Below, piece by piece: positions 18,346-27,458 of a stretch of 64,000 nt of DNA. A program made the position numbers and the translations under genes. The stretch spans positions 124,001 to 188,000 of the forward strand of contig NZ_SAVB01000005.1 of NCBI RefSeq assembly GCF_004022265.1, written 5' to 3'. The DNA is from Paenirhodobacter ferrireducens (GTDB lineage Bacteria > Pseudomonadota > Alphaproteobacteria > Rhodobacterales > Rhodobacteraceae). How positions within the stretch are numbered: the stretch's first letter is position 1; every line of letters begins with the position of its first letter. The notes beneath the pieces were generated by a model that had not been told where the DNA came from, did no database searches, and saw only the letters and a program-made list of their open reading frames with translations.

Positions 18346-20865
18346 ATGCAGCGACGCCCCCGTTCCGCCCCCACAGCGCCGATCGCGGCGCTGGCCCGTC
18401 CGATCGCGCTGACCCGGGCGGGGCTGGCGCTGGAGCGGGGTCTGCGGGCGTTCTGGCCGGCGCTGTCGCTGCTGGCACTGGCCTTTGCCGCGCTCGCCTT
18501 CTGCCTGCCCGCGCTGCTGCCGCCCGGTGGCGGGCGCATCGCGGCGGGGATCTTTGGCCTTGCGCTGATCGCCGCGCTCGGGGCGGGCCTGTGGCGCTTT
18601 CGCTGGCCGACACGGGCCGAGGCGATCGCCCGGCTTGACGCGACGCTGCCGGGCCGACCGCTCACTGCGCTCACCGATGCGATGGCGCTTGGCCAGACCG
18701 ACCCGGCCAGCGCCGCGCTGTGGCAGGCGCATCTCGACCGCAGCGCACGCGCTGCGGCGGGCGCCCGCCCGGTGCCGCCCGCGCCCGACCTTGCCCCCCG
18801 CGATCCTTTCGCGCTGCGCATCGCGGCGCTGAGCGCCGCGGTGATGGCGCTGATCTTCGGCGTGCCGCTGGCACTCTTCGAGCCCGGCGCCCGCCCCGGC
18901 ACCCCGGGCGGTGCCGAGGCGGCGATGGGGCCGAGCTGGGAAGGCTGGGCCGAGCCGCCGCGCTATACCGGCAAGCCCGGGCTCTACCTCAACAAGCTCG
19001 AGCATGACGCGGTGACGCTGCCCGAGGGCACGCGGTTCTCCTTCCGCTTCTACGGCGCGCCGGTGCCCTTCGAGGAAAGCGTCTCGAACCCCGCCGCCGC
19101 GCCCGATCCCGCCGCCGATCCGCAGCGCCGCGATTTCGAGGCGGTGCGCTCGGGGCGCATCCACCTGGGCGGCACCGGCGGGCGCGATTTCATCGTCACG
19201 CTTTTGCCCGACGAGGCGCCCTCGGTGGTGCTGGTGGGGCAGGCGGAGCGGCGCGCCGATGGCAAGCTGTCGCAGCCCTTCCATGCGCTCGACGATTACG
19301 CCGTGACCGCCGGCGAGGCGCGGATCACCCTCGACCTTCCCGCGCTCGACCGCCGCTATGGGCTGAGCGTCGCGCCCGAACCGCGGCCGGATCTGGTCTA
19401 TGACCTGCCGATGCCGATCTCGGGCTCGCGCGCCGATTTCTCCGAGGCGCTGGTCGAGGATGCGGCCGAGCATCCCTGGGCGAACCTGCCGGTGACGCTG
19501 AGCCTGTCGGTGACGGATGGCCGCGGGCAGATGGGCGACACCGGGGTGCAGCATCTGGTGCTGCCCGGCCGGCGCTTCTTCGACCCGCGGGCGGCGGCGC
19601 TGATCGAGGCGCGGCGCGATCTGCTGTGGTCGCGCGAGAACGGCCCGCGCACCGCCGAGATCCTGCGCGCGATCACCAACCGCCCCGAGGGGCTGTTCCC
19701 GAAGGCGGACATGGCGCCGACGCTGCGGCTGGCTGCGCGCCGGGTCGAGGTGCCGGGGCTGACGCCCGAAGTGCGCGACGAGGTCGCGGCGATGCTGTGG
19801 CAGATGGCGGAGCTGCTCGAGGATGGCGGGCTGTCGGATGCGCTGGCCGCGATGGAGCAGGCGCAGCAGAGGCTGAGCGAGGCGATGCGCAACGGCGCCT
19901 CGAAGGACGAGATCGCCAAGCTGATGCAGGAGCTGAAGGAGGCGACCGACAATTACCTGAAGATGCTGGCCGAGCGCGACGCGCAGAAGGAGCAGGGCCC
20001 ACAATTCGGCCAGCAGGGGCCGAGCCAGCAGATCACCGGCGACCAGATCCAGCAGATGATGGACGCGATCCAGAAGCTGATGGAAGAGGGGCGCATGGCC
20101 GAGGCGCAGGAGCTGCTCGATCAGCTCGCCCGGATGATGCAGAACCTGAAGGTCACGCAGGGCCAGGGCGGGCAGGGCGACGGCCCGGGCAGCCAGTCGA
20201 TGAAGGACCTGAGCGAGACCCTGCGCGAGCAGCAGAAGCTGTCGGACGATGCCTTCCGGCAGATGCAGCAGCCGCCGGGCGCGGGGCAGGACGGCACGGG
20301 CAACGAGGCCGGGCCCGATGGGCAGGGAGCTCAGGATGGCGGGCAGAGCCTCGCCGACCGGCAACGCGCGCTGCGCCGCGAGCTTGACCGGCAGCGCGGG
20401 CTGATGCCGCGGCTTGGCGGCGAGGCGGGCGATGCCGCGCGCCAGCGCCTCGAAGAGGCGGGGCGGTCGATGGACCGCGCCGAGCAGGCGCTGCGGCAGG
20501 GCGAGAATGGCGCCGCACTCGACCGGCAGGCCGACGCGATCGAGGCGCTGCGCGAGGGCATGCGCAACCTCGGTCAGGCGATGGCCGAGGAGCAGGGCCG
20601 CGGCACGCCGGGGCAGGGCGCCGAGGGCGAACAGCGGATGGGCGATGCAACGGGTGGCAACGGCGCCCGTGAGCTGCCGCGCGACCCGCTCGGCCGGACG
20701 ACGGGCGAGGGCGGGCGGATCACCAGCAATCAGGACCTGCTCTCGGGCGAGGACGTGCGCCGGCGCGCGCAGGATCTGCTCGACGAGATCCGCCGCCGCT
20801 CGGGCGAACGGCTGCGGCCCGAGGACGAGCGCGACTATCTGAAACGGCTGCTCGACCGCTTCTGA
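18346..20865 (+). CDS. TIGR02302 / DUF4175 family membrane protein
   Basis: 839 residues from ATG with GGAAAGG upstream; a GTG at 18307 overlapping lysA is an alternative start. Two hydrophobic helices at about 36-57 and 63-84 and a third near 150 anchor it in the inner membrane. The central part (roughly 190-430) looks beta-rich and periplasmic; the last ~350 residues are Gln/Met/Glu-rich helical sequence with many short repeats such as MQ.L.E. Matches the alphaproteobacterial TIGR02302 family, whose function is not established. The conserved position next to lysA suggests an envelope-related role (inference). Confidence 0.85.
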   Translation: MQRRPRSAPTAPIAALARPIALTRAGLALERGLRAFWPALSLLALAFAALAFCLPALLPPGGGRIAAGIFGLALIAALGAGLWRFRWPTRAEAIARLDATLPGRPLTALTDAMALGQTDPASAALWQAHLDRSARAAAGARPVPPAPDLAPRDPFALRIAALSAAVMALIFGVPLALFEPGARPGTPGGAEAAMGPSWEGWAEPPRYTGKPGLYLNKLEHDAVTLPEGTRFSFRFYGAPVPFEESVSNPAAAPDPAADPQRRDFEAVRSGRIHLGGTGGRDFIVTLLPDEAPSVVLVGQAERRADGKLSQPFHALDDYAVTAGEARITLDLPALDRRYGLSVAPEPRPDLVYDLPMPISGSRADFSEALVEDAAEHPWANLPVTLSLSVTDGRGQMGDTGVQHLVLPGRRFFDPRAAALIEARRDLLWSRENGPRTAEILRAITNRPEGLFPKADMAPTLRLAARRVEVPGLTPEVRDEVAAMLWQMAELLEDGGLSDALAAMEQAQQRLSEAMRNGASKDEIAKLMQELKEATDNYLKMLAERDAQKEQGPQFGQQGPSQQITGDQIQQMMDAIQKLMEEGRMAEAQELLDQLARMMQNLKVTQGQGGQGDGPGSQSMKDLSETLREQQKLSDDAFRQMQQPPGAGQDGTGNEAGPDGQGAQDGGQSLADRQRALRRELDRQRGLMPRLGGEAGDAARQRLEEAGRSMDRAEQALRQGENGAALDRQADAIEALREGMRNLGQAMAEEQGRGTPGQGAEGEQRMGDATGGNGARELPRDPLGRTTGEGGRITSNQDLLSGEDVRRRAQDLLDEIRRRSGERLRPEDERDYLKRLLDRF

Positions 20866-20879
20866 GTGGTCGGGCGGGG

Positions 20880-21980
20880 TCAGCCCCCGGTGTGCGGCTG
20901 CAAGGTCTCGATCACGCCGCGCAGCTGACCATCGAGCCAGACCCGCCCGTCGTTCACCGCGCCGACATAGGTGTCGAGCGCGGAGGCTAGCGGCGGCACT
21001 GCGGCGCCGAGCCGGGGGGCAAAGCCGTAAAGCGCGGCAAGGACCGCGGCGAGCCCCATCACCAGCGTGAAGCCAAGCCGGAAGCCCGAGCGCTGCCGGG
21101 CCAGGACCTGCGGCGTGTCATGCGCCGCGGCCTCGCCGGCCCGGTCGGCGCTCGCCCGCAGGGTCGAGTTGATCTGCTCGATGTCCGGCAGCCGGCCGCG
21201 GCCGCGCGGGGCGCCGCCGGGCGTGGTATCCTCGCGCTCGTTCAGGTCAGCGAAGCGTTCCTCGTCGGTCTCGGCTCGGGTCTCGGTCTCGGCGGCGTCG
21301 GGGACGGAGAGGTCGCTGAAATCCGGCACCTGCTGGGCCGTGGGGGCGGCCGCGATGCCGGCGAGCTTCGCGGCGGCACGGCTGGCCGCGGCGGCGGGCG
21401 GCGGCTCGAGGTTCATCTCTTCCTGCGTCTCGAAGGGCGCGGCCGTGCCCTCGGCGCGGCGGGCGCGGGCCTCGCGCTCGGCCTCCTCGCGCAGGATCGC
21501 CAGCAGGCTGTCGTCGAGCGTGCGGCGCTGCGGCGGTGCCGCGGCGGCTGGGGCTGGGGCCGGGGCCGGAACGGCGGCGGGCTCCGGTTCGGGCCCCTCC
21601 GGTTCGGGCTCTGTCGCGGCGGCGGCATTCCCCACCGCCTCTTCTGCCGGTGCGGCCTCGTCGGCGGCGATCCCCGCGAGGGCGCGGGCGAGCGCCGCGT
21701 CGTCGGGGTCCTCGGCCTCGGGCATCGCGGCGGCGGGCTCTGCCGCGCCGGCCGGTTCCGGCAGGGCGGGTTTACCGGGGGCGTCAGCCCCGGGAATGTC
21801 CCACCCCTCCGGCGCCGCCAGCGGTTCGCGCAGCTCGCCCTCTTCGGCCTCGAGCATGGTGTGGCTCTTTTGGAACCACAACCGCCCGCAGGCGGAGCAT
21901 TGAACGTCGCGCCCGGCTTCCGGGATCACCGCGTCGTCGACCTCATATTGTGCGCCGCAATTCGGGCAGATCAGCCGCAT
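20880..21980 (-). CDS. Zinc-ribbon domain protein with C-terminal transmembrane helix
   Basis: 366 residues. An N-terminal MJ0042-type zinc ribbon has Cys5, Cys8, Cys28 and Cys31 (CPNC, CSAC). A long low-complexity Ala/Pro/Glu region fills about residues 60-280, then a single membrane helix (TLVMGLAAVLAALYGFAPRL) near 310-330 and a short periplasmic tail. This layout is common in proteins encoded beside ftsE in Rhodobacteraceae; the function is unknown. Start at MRLICPNC has GGGAG upstream; MGAG four codons earlier is possible. Convergent with TIGR02302 and divergent from ftsE. Confidence 0.82.
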   Translation of the reverse strand: MRLICPNCGAQYEVDDAVIPEAGRDVQCSACGRLWFQKSHTMLEAEEGELREPLAAPEGWDIPGADAPGKPALPEPAGAAEPAAAMPEAEDPDDAALARALAGIAADEAAPAEEAVGNAAAATEPEPEGPEPEPAAVPAPAPAPAAAAPPQRRTLDDSLLAILREEAEREARARRAEGTAAPFETQEEMNLEPPPAAAASRAAAKLAGIAAAPTAQQVPDFSDLSVPDAAETETRAETDEERFADLNEREDTTPGGAPRGRGRLPDIEQINSTLRASADRAGEAAAHDTPQVLARQRSGFRLGFTLVMGLAAVLAALYGFAPRLGAAVPPLASALDTYVGAVNDGRVWLDGQLRGVIETLQPHTGG

Positions 21981-22118
21981 GCCCGCTCCCATCCCGCTGT
22001 CACAAGCCATTCTGGCAATTCTTCTGCATATGTTGTAGCAAGCGCCTGACCAATATCCAAGGGTTTGCGTTCCGAGGACAATTCCGTCCCGGGTGCCACC
22101 AGATGAAGGGGCCGTGCA

Positions 22119-22790
22119 GTGATCGAGCTGCAAAATGTCGCCATGGGCTACGGCGGGAGCGAGCTCGTCGCCGAGATGACGTTGAAGCTGGTGCCCGGAT
22201 CGTTCCATTTTCTCACCGGGCCATCCGGGGCGGGCAAGACCAGCTTTCTCAAGCTGTGCTACGCCGAGATGCTGCCCACGGCCGGCTATCTGAACCTGTT
22301 CGGGCAGGACGTGCGCACGATGACGCGCGACGACATCGCCCATGTCCGGCAGAAGATCGGTGTCGTGCATCAGGACTGTCAGTTCCTCGACCACCTGCCG
22401 GTGGCCGAGAACGTCGCTCTGCCGCTGACCGTGGCCGGCCGCTCGGTCGACGGCGCCGAGCTGCGCGAGCTGCTGACCTGGGTCGGGCTGCGCGCACAGG
22501 CGGGCGCGCTGCCGCCGCAACTCTCGGGCGGCGAGCGTCAGAGGGCGGCGCTGGCCCGTGCGGTGATGATGTCGCCCGAGGTGATCATCGCCGACGAGCC
22601 GACGGGCAACCTCGACTGGGAAATGTCGCTGCGGCTGCTGTCGCTGCTGGTCGAGCTGAACCGGATGGGCAAGACCGTGGTGATCGCCACCCATGACCTG
22701 AACCTGATCCGGCAGGCGAAGGCGCAGGTCTCGGCCCGGGTGCTGCGGATCGCGAACCGGCGGCTGCATCTGGCGGGGGCGGATCTGTGA
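22119..22790 (+). CDS. ftsE: Cell division ATP-binding protein FtsE
   Basis: 223-residue ABC ATPase. Walker A GPSGAGKTS, signature LSGGERQR, Walker B VIIADEPTGNLD and the switch histidine in ATHD are all seen. With FtsX it forms a complex that controls peptidoglycan hydrolases at the septum. Begins at GTG with GAAGGGG upstream. Its stop overlaps the ftsX start by one base. Confidence 0.95.
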   Translation: MIELQNVAMGYGGSELVAEMTLKLVPGSFHFLTGPSGAGKTSFLKLCYAEMLPTAGYLNLFGQDVRTMTRDDIAHVRQKIGVVHQDCQFLDHLPVAENVALPLTVAGRSVDGAELRELLTWVGLRAQAGALPPQLSGGERQRAALARAVMMSPEVIIADEPTGNLDWEMSLRLLSLLVELNRMGKTVVIATHDLNLIRQAKAQVSARVLRIANRRLHLAGADL

Positions 22791-23683
22791 TGATGCGACT
22801 GACAATGTTCCGCGCCGACATGAGCGCCACCGACCGCGTCGTGCCGCCCTCGGGGCACACGGCCAACCTGACCGTGCTGACCTCGGCGGCGATGGCCTTC
22901 CTCGCCGTCTTCGCGCTGGCGCTGTCGCTCGCCTCCGGCCGGCTCGCCGATCGCTGGTCCGAGGCGCTGGCGCGCTCGGCCACGATCCGGATCTCGGCCC
23001 CGCCCGAGCAGATGGAGGCACAGACCAAGGCGGTGCTCGACGCGCTGTCGACGACGCCCGGGGTCGAGAGCTATCGCGCCCTCGACGACGCCGAGATGAA
23101 GAAGCTGCTCGATCCGTGGTTCGGGCCCGACCTGCCGGTCGACAGCCTGCCGCTGCCGAAGCTGGTCGAGCTGACCGAGACCGCGCAGGGCATGGACACC
23201 GAGGGGCTGCGGCTGCGGCTTGCGGCCGAGGCGCCCGGCGCGGTGCTCGATGACCACACCCGCTGGCGCCGGCCGCTGGTCTCGGCGGCGGGGCGGCTGC
23301 GCTTCCTGGGGTGGCTCTCGATGATCCTGATCGGCGGGGCGATGGCGGGGATGATCACCCTTGCCGCGCAGGCGGCGCTTGCCGCGAACGGGCAGGTGAT
23401 CCGCACGCTCCGGCTGGTCGGCGCGCGCGACGCCTTCATTGCCCAGGCCTTCGTGCGCCGCTTCACCCTGCGCGGGCTGAGCGGCGCCGCCGCGGGCACC
23501 GTGGTCGCGATGATCGCCATCGCGCTGCTGCCCGCCACGGACGAGGCCGGCGGCTTCCTCACCGGGCTGGGCTTCACCGGCTGGGGCTGGCTCTGGCCGC
23601 TGTTCATCCCGCCGCTGGCAGCCCTTGTGGCCTTTGGCGCGACCCGCCACGCGGCCTTCCGCATGCTGAAGGAGGTGCGCTGA
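22790..23683 (+). CDS. ftsX: Cell division protein FtsX
   Basis: 297-residue membrane partner of FtsE. One hydrophobic helix at about 30-50, a periplasmic domain (~60-165) and three more helices near 175, 230 and 270 give the typical four-helix FtsX topology. Starts within the ftsE stop (TGATG), and its own stop overlaps plsC in the same way; the ATG three bases later is also possible. Confidence 0.93.
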   Translation: MMRLTMFRADMSATDRVVPPSGHTANLTVLTSAAMAFLAVFALALSLASGRLADRWSEALARSATIRISAPPEQMEAQTKAVLDALSTTPGVESYRALDDAEMKKLLDPWFGPDLPVDSLPLPKLVELTETAQGMDTEGLRLRLAAEAPGAVLDDHTRWRRPLVSAAGRLRFLGWLSMILIGGAMAGMITLAAQAALAANGQVIRTLRLVGARDAFIAQAFVRRFTLRGLSGAAAGTVVAMIAIALLPATDEAGGFLTGLGFTGWGWLWPLFIPPLAALVAFGATRHAAFRMLKEVR

Positions 23684-24471
23684 TGGTGCCGGCAGACAAG
23701 ATGCGCCCGGGCAAGGTGACTTGGTTCACCTATCTGCGCTCGGTCTTCTTCTACATTCACATCGCGCTGGTGACGCTGGTTCTCGGCCTCTGGGGGCTGA
23801 TCTTCCAGGTGCCGTGGTATGGCCGCAGCGGCGTGCACCGCGTCGCCTCGGTCTGGAGCCATGCGCTCTTGTGGGCAGCGAAGGTCGACCTCGGCCTGAG
23901 CTACGAGATCCGCGGGCAACCGCCCGTGGGCGACTGCATCATCGGCGCCAAGCATCAGAGCTTCTTCGACATCCTGATCATCGCCCGCCACGCGCCCGAG
24001 CGTGCCTTCATCATGAAGAAGCAGATCCTGCGCGTGCCGATCATGGGCTGGTTCGCCTGGAAGGCGGGCTGCATCCCGATCGACCGCTCGAAGGGATCGG
24101 AGGCGATGAAGGTGATGCTGGCGGAAGTGACGGCGCGGCAGCAGGGCGAGGGGCTCGGCCAGCTCATCGTCTATCCCGAGGGGACGCGGGTGAAGCCGGG
24201 CGAGAAGCGGCGCTACAAGCCGGGCATCGGCGCGCTCTACGAGGCGACGGGGCTGTCGGTGGTGCCGGTGGCGACGAATGTCGGGCTGTTCTGGTCGAAG
24301 CGCGGCTTCCCGATCCGCTCGGGCGTGGGCGTCGTCGAATACCTGCCGGCAATCGCGCCGGGGATGGCGCTGCACCCGCTGATGGAGCGCATCGAGGCCG
24401 AGGTCGAGGGCACGTCGGACGCGCTGATGGCCGAGGCGGGGTTCGTCGCAAAGGACGCGGGACGGCGCTGA
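23683..24471 (+). CDS. 1-acyl-sn-glycerol-3-phosphate acyltransferase (PlsC family)
   Basis: 262 residues. The acyltransferase box HQSFFD (HX4D) and YPEGTR are present, with an N-terminal membrane helix (FFYIHIALVTLVLGLWGLIF). Transfers an acyl chain to lysophosphatidic acid in phospholipid synthesis. Overlaps ftsX by one base and has GGAGG upstream inside the end of ftsX, so it belongs to the ftsEX operon, linking membrane synthesis with division (inference). Confidence 0.92.
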   Translation: MVPADKMRPGKVTWFTYLRSVFFYIHIALVTLVLGLWGLIFQVPWYGRSGVHRVASVWSHALLWAAKVDLGLSYEIRGQPPVGDCIIGAKHQSFFDILIIARHAPERAFIMKKQILRVPIMGWFAWKAGCIPIDRSKGSEAMKVMLAEVTARQQGEGLGQLIVYPEGTRVKPGEKRRYKPGIGALYEATGLSVVPVATNVGLFWSKRGFPIRSGVGVVEYLPAIAPGMALHPLMERIEAEVEGTSDALMAEAGFVAKDAGRR

Positions 24472-24490
24472 GGCGCCGGATCCGGACGGC

Positions 24491-24805
24491 TCAGGCGATC
24501 TTCAGCGCGGCGATGCCGGCGACGATCAGCACCACGCCCAGCCCGTGCATCAGGTTCAGCGGTTCGGTGAAGAACATCGCTGCATAGATCATCGTGCCAA
24601 GCGCGCCGATACCGCTCCAGACCGCATAGGCGGTGCCCACCGGCAGCGCGCGCATCGCATTCGCCAGCATCAGGAAGCTGATGACCACCGTCACCACGGT
24701 GACCACCGAGGGCACCAGCCGGGTGAAGCCCTCGGAATATTTCAGCCCGACCGCCCAGACCACCTCGAGCAGGCCGGCGATGGCAAGGGTGATCCAGGGG
24801 TTCAC
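24491..24805 (-). CDS. SMR transporter, Gdx/SugE-type (probable guanidinium exporter)
   Basis: 104 residues, four membrane helices. The start ([22 protein letters not shown]) closely follows E. coli SugE/Gdx, including the membrane glutamate in LLEVVW that couples protons to substrate, and [16 protein letters not shown]. Gdx proteins export guanidinium; the related Qac group exports cationic drugs, so specificity is inferred from sequence likeness. The GTG start overlaps the accA stop by four bases. This coupling to accA is unexpected, as gdx genes are usually under guanidine riboswitches. Confidence 0.88.
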   Translation of the reverse strand: MNPWITLAIAGLLEVVWAVGLKYSEGFTRLVPSVVTVVTVVISFLMLANAMRALPVGTAYAVWSGIGALGTMIYAAMFFTEPLNLMHGLGVVLIVAGIAALKIA

Positions 24806-25764
24806 GCAGCGAGCCCCTTCGAGCCCATGTCGAGGAACTTCTTGCGGCGGTCCTTGATCAGCTCGGCCGGCTTCTTGCCCTTCATCTCGTCGAGCATCAG
24901 CGCGATTTCCGAGCCGACCGCGGCGATGGCTGCGGCGCGGTCGCGCTGTGCCCCGCCGAGCGGCTCCTTGATGATCCGGTCGATCACCGCAAGCTTCTTC
25001 AGGTCCTGCGCGGTCAGGCGCAGCGCCTCGGCGGCCTCGCGCATCTTCTCGGCATCCTTCCACAGGATCGAGGCGCAGCCTTCCGGCGAGATCACCGAAT
25101 AGACGGAATGCTCGAGCATCGCGATCCGGTTCGCCGTGGCAAAGGCCACCGCGCCGCCCGAACCGCCCTCGCCGATGATGACCGAGACCAGCGGCACGCC
25201 GATCTGCAGGCATTTCTCGGTCGAGCGGGCGATCGCCTCGGCCTGGCCGCGCTCTTCCGCGCCCTTGCCCGGATAGGCGCCGGGAGTGTCGACGAGGGTG
25301 ATGACCGGCAGCCGGAAGCGGTCGGCCATGTCCATCAGGCGGATCGCCTTGCGATAGCCCTCGGGGCGGGCCATGCCGAAGTTGCGCTCGATCCGGCTTG
25401 CGGTGTCATGGCCCTTCTCGTGGCCGATCACCATCACCGGCGCGTCGTTGAAGCGGGCAAGCCCGCCCATCACCGCGTGATCGTCGGCGAAGTTCCGGTC
25501 GCCGGCGAGGGGCGTGTATTCGGTGAACAGGGCCTCGATGTAATCCTTGCAATGCGGCCGGTCGGGGTGGCGCGCGACCTGGGTCTTCCGCCAGGGGCTC
25601 AGGTCCTTGTAGAGGTCCTTGAGCAGCTGCGCCGCCTTCTTGTCGAGCGCGGCGGCCTCTTTCTCGACATCCATCTCCTCGTTGGCGCGCGCCAGTGCCC
25701 GCAGCTCCTCCGCCTTGCCCTCGATTTCCGCGAGCGGCTTTTCGAACTCGAGATAGGTGGCCAT
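24802..25764 (-). CDS. accA: Acetyl-CoA carboxylase carboxyltransferase subunit alpha
   Basis: 320 residues. With AccD it transfers the carboxyl group from carboxybiotin to acetyl-CoA, giving malonyl-CoA for fatty acid synthesis. Characteristic stretches include [17 protein letters not shown] at the N-terminus, [20 protein letters not shown] and [15 protein letters not shown]. Length is normal. Stop overlaps the start of the Gdx-type exporter gene. Confidence 0.97.
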   Translation of the reverse strand: MATYLEFEKPLAEIEGKAEELRALARANEEMDVEKEAAALDKKAAQLLKDLYKDLSPWRKTQVARHPDRPHCKDYIEALFTEYTPLAGDRNFADDHAVMGGLARFNDAPVMVIGHEKGHDTASRIERNFGMARPEGYRKAIRLMDMADRFRLPVITLVDTPGAYPGKGAEERGQAEAIARSTEKCLQIGVPLVSVIIGEGGSGGAVAFATANRIAMLEHSVYSVISPEGCASILWKDAEKMREAAEALRLTAQDLKKLAVIDRIIKEPLGGAQRDRAAAIAAVGSEIALMLDEMKGKKPAELIKDRRKKFLDMGSKGLAA

Positions 25765-25904
25765 CGAAACCCTCCGTCAGTGCTGCCGACTATATGCCGG
25801 CGCGGCACGGGAATTGCAACTGACGCCGCGGGAAGGTGACGGAGCGCGCGGGCGGTGGCATGCTGGAGCGGGGAGGATCCGGCACGGGTGAAGGAGCGGA
25901 TCCG

Positions 25905-26369
25905 ATGGGCTACGAGATTTCGGTTCGGGAACTTGGCGCGGCGCGGCTGGCGGGGGTGCTGCACCGCGGCGACTATCGCAAGCTGGGCAGCAGCTTCGAG
26001 CGGCTGCGGGAATTGCTCGGCCCCGGAGACTGGGCGCAGGTGCGTCGCGCGGCGGCCGTGGGCCATGACAATCCGCGCCGCACCGCCGAGGCCGACCTGC
26101 GTGCCCATGCCTGCGTGCTGGTCACCGAGGCCTTCGCGCTGCGCCCGCCGTTTGAGGAAATCCGTTATCCTGCGGGACGATACGCGGTCATGCTGCTGCG
26201 CGGCCCCTGCGATCAGCTGCCCGAGGCCGGGCGCGGGTTCATCGAGGACTGGCTTGCCGCCTCGGGTGAGATGGCGGCCGGCCCCGCGCCCTACGAGGTC
26301 TATCTGAACGATCCGCGCGACACGCCGCCGGCCGAGCTGCTGACCGAGGTGCGGCTGCCGCTGGTCTGA
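25905..26369 (+). CDS. GyrI-like / effector-binding domain protein
   Basis: 154 residues. The sequence MGYEISVRELGAARLAGVLHRGDYRKLGSSFERL and the terminal AGPAPYEVYLNDPRDTPPAELLTEVRLPL follow the pattern of the GyrI-like small-molecule-binding domain found alone or at the C-terminus of AraC/MerR regulators. No DNA-binding domain is fused. Ligand unknown. ATG with AAGGAG upstream; earlier in-frame ATGs at 25836 and 25860 have poorer context. Confidence 0.78.
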   Translation: MGYEISVRELGAARLAGVLHRGDYRKLGSSFERLRELLGPGDWAQVRRAAAVGHDNPRRTAEADLRAHACVLVTEAFALRPPFEEIRYPAGRYAVMLLRGPCDQLPEAGRGFIEDWLAASGEMAAGPAPYEVYLNDPRDTPPAELLTEVRLPLV

Positions 26370-26388
26370 GAGAGCCGGAAAAGGAAAA

Positions 26389-26412
26389 CGCCCCGATCCG
26401 GGGATCGGGGCG
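26389..26412 (+). terminator. Terminator after GyrI-like gene
   Basis: CGCCCCGATC / GATCGGGGCG, a perfect 10-bp stem with a CGGG loop, 20 bases after the stop codon, followed by CCCCTGTTTCCC. It sits between this gene and the convergent malyl-CoA lyase and could serve both, since AAAA lies on its other side. Confidence 0.75.
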
Positions 26413-26501
26413 CCCCTGTTTCCCTCATGCAGGCGGGGCCTCCCCTCCCCACCGCTCCGGGATCCAGACCGATTCGCGTCGGCGAATCGTTTTCACAGTG
26501 C

Positions 26502-27458
26502 TCAAGCTTTCATCATTTCGGCCTGTCTGACAATAACTTCTGCCTGTCGGATCGAAGCAATATCGACAAGACGGCCCTTGTAGACGGTCGCCCCGGCGCC
26601 TTCGGCCTTGGCTTTCTCCATCGCGGCGAGGATTTCGCGCGCTTCGGTGACTGCCGCTTCGGACGGGGTGAAGACCTCGTTCGCAAGCGCGACCTGCTTC
26701 GGGTGGATCGCCCATTTGCCGACCATGCCGAGCGTGGCCGAGCGCAGCGCCTGCGCGCGGAAGCCCTCGTCGTCCGAGAAATCGCCGAACGGGCCGTCGA
26801 CCGGCAGGATGCCATGGGTGCGGCAGGCGGCGACGATCGCAGCCTGCGCCCAGTGCCACGGGTCCGACCAGTATTTCGCGCCCTCGCGGATCATGTAGTA
26901 GTTTTCCTGCGTGCCGCCGATGCCGGTCGTGGCCATCCCCATCGAGGCGGCGAAGTCGGCGGCGCCAAGGCTCATCGCCTGCAGGCGCGGGCTCGAGGCG
27001 GCGATTTCCTCGACATGGGCGATGCCGGCGGCGGTCTCGATGATGACCTCGAGCGAGATCCGCTTCTTGCGGCCCTTCGCGGCCTCGATCGCGGTGACCA
27101 GCGCGTCGACGGCATAGACGTCGGCGGCGCAGCCCACCTTCGGGATCATGATCTGGTCGATGCGCTCGGAGCCCTCTTCCAGCAGCTCGACCACGTCGCG
27201 ATACCAATAGGGGGTGTCGAGGCCGTTGATCCGCACCGACAGGTACTTGGTGCCCCAGTCGATGTCATGCGAGGCGGCGATGATGTTGCGCCGTGCCTGC
27301 GCCTTGTCGTCGGGGGCGACCGAATCCTCGAGGTCGAGGTTGATCACGTCCGCGGCCGAGGCGGCCATCTTCTCGAAGATCGCCGGGCGCGAGCCGGGCC
27401 CGAAAAGCTGGCAGCGGTTGGGACGGGCGGGGGCAGGCGGCTGGACGCGGAAGCTCAT
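26502..27458 (-). CDS. mcl1: L-malyl-CoA / beta-methylmalyl-CoA lyase
   Basis: 318-residue HpcH/HpaI (CitE-like) aldolase. Cleaves beta-methylmalyl-CoA to glyoxylate and propionyl-CoA and malyl-CoA to glyoxylate and acetyl-CoA, steps of the ethylmalonyl-CoA pathway used in place of the glyoxylate shunt. The order of motifs (RPNRCQLFGPGSRP, NLDLEDSVAPDDKAQ, MIPKVGCAADVYAVDALV, GAADFAASMGM, GKWAIHPKQ) is near-identical to the R. sphaeroides Mcl1 sequence as I remember it. Start at MSFRVQPP has GAGAGGTG upstream; a 23-codon extension upstream is not conserved-looking. Divergent from dgcN. Confidence 0.95.
   Translation of the reverse strand: MSFRVQPPAPARPNRCQLFGPGSRPAIFEKMAASAADVINLDLEDSVAPDDKAQARRNIIAASHDIDWGTKYLSVRINGLDTPYWYRDVVELLEEGSERIDQIMIPKVGCAADVYAVDALVTAIEAAKGRKKRISLEVIIETAAGIAHVEEIAASSPRLQAMSLGAADFAASMGMATTGIGGTQENYYMIREGAKYWSDPWHWAQAAIVAACRTHGILPVDGPFGDFSDDEGFRAQALRSATLGMVGKWAIHPKQVALANEVFTPSEAAVTEAREILAAMEKAKAEGAGATVYKGRLVDIASIRQAEVIVRQAEMMKA

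Noticed and set aside
24491-24805. Guanidine riboswitch for the Gdx/SugE-type exporter
   Set aside because: The gene starts inside the accA stop codon, leaving no leader; no riboswitch-like sequence was recognised upstream of accA either.
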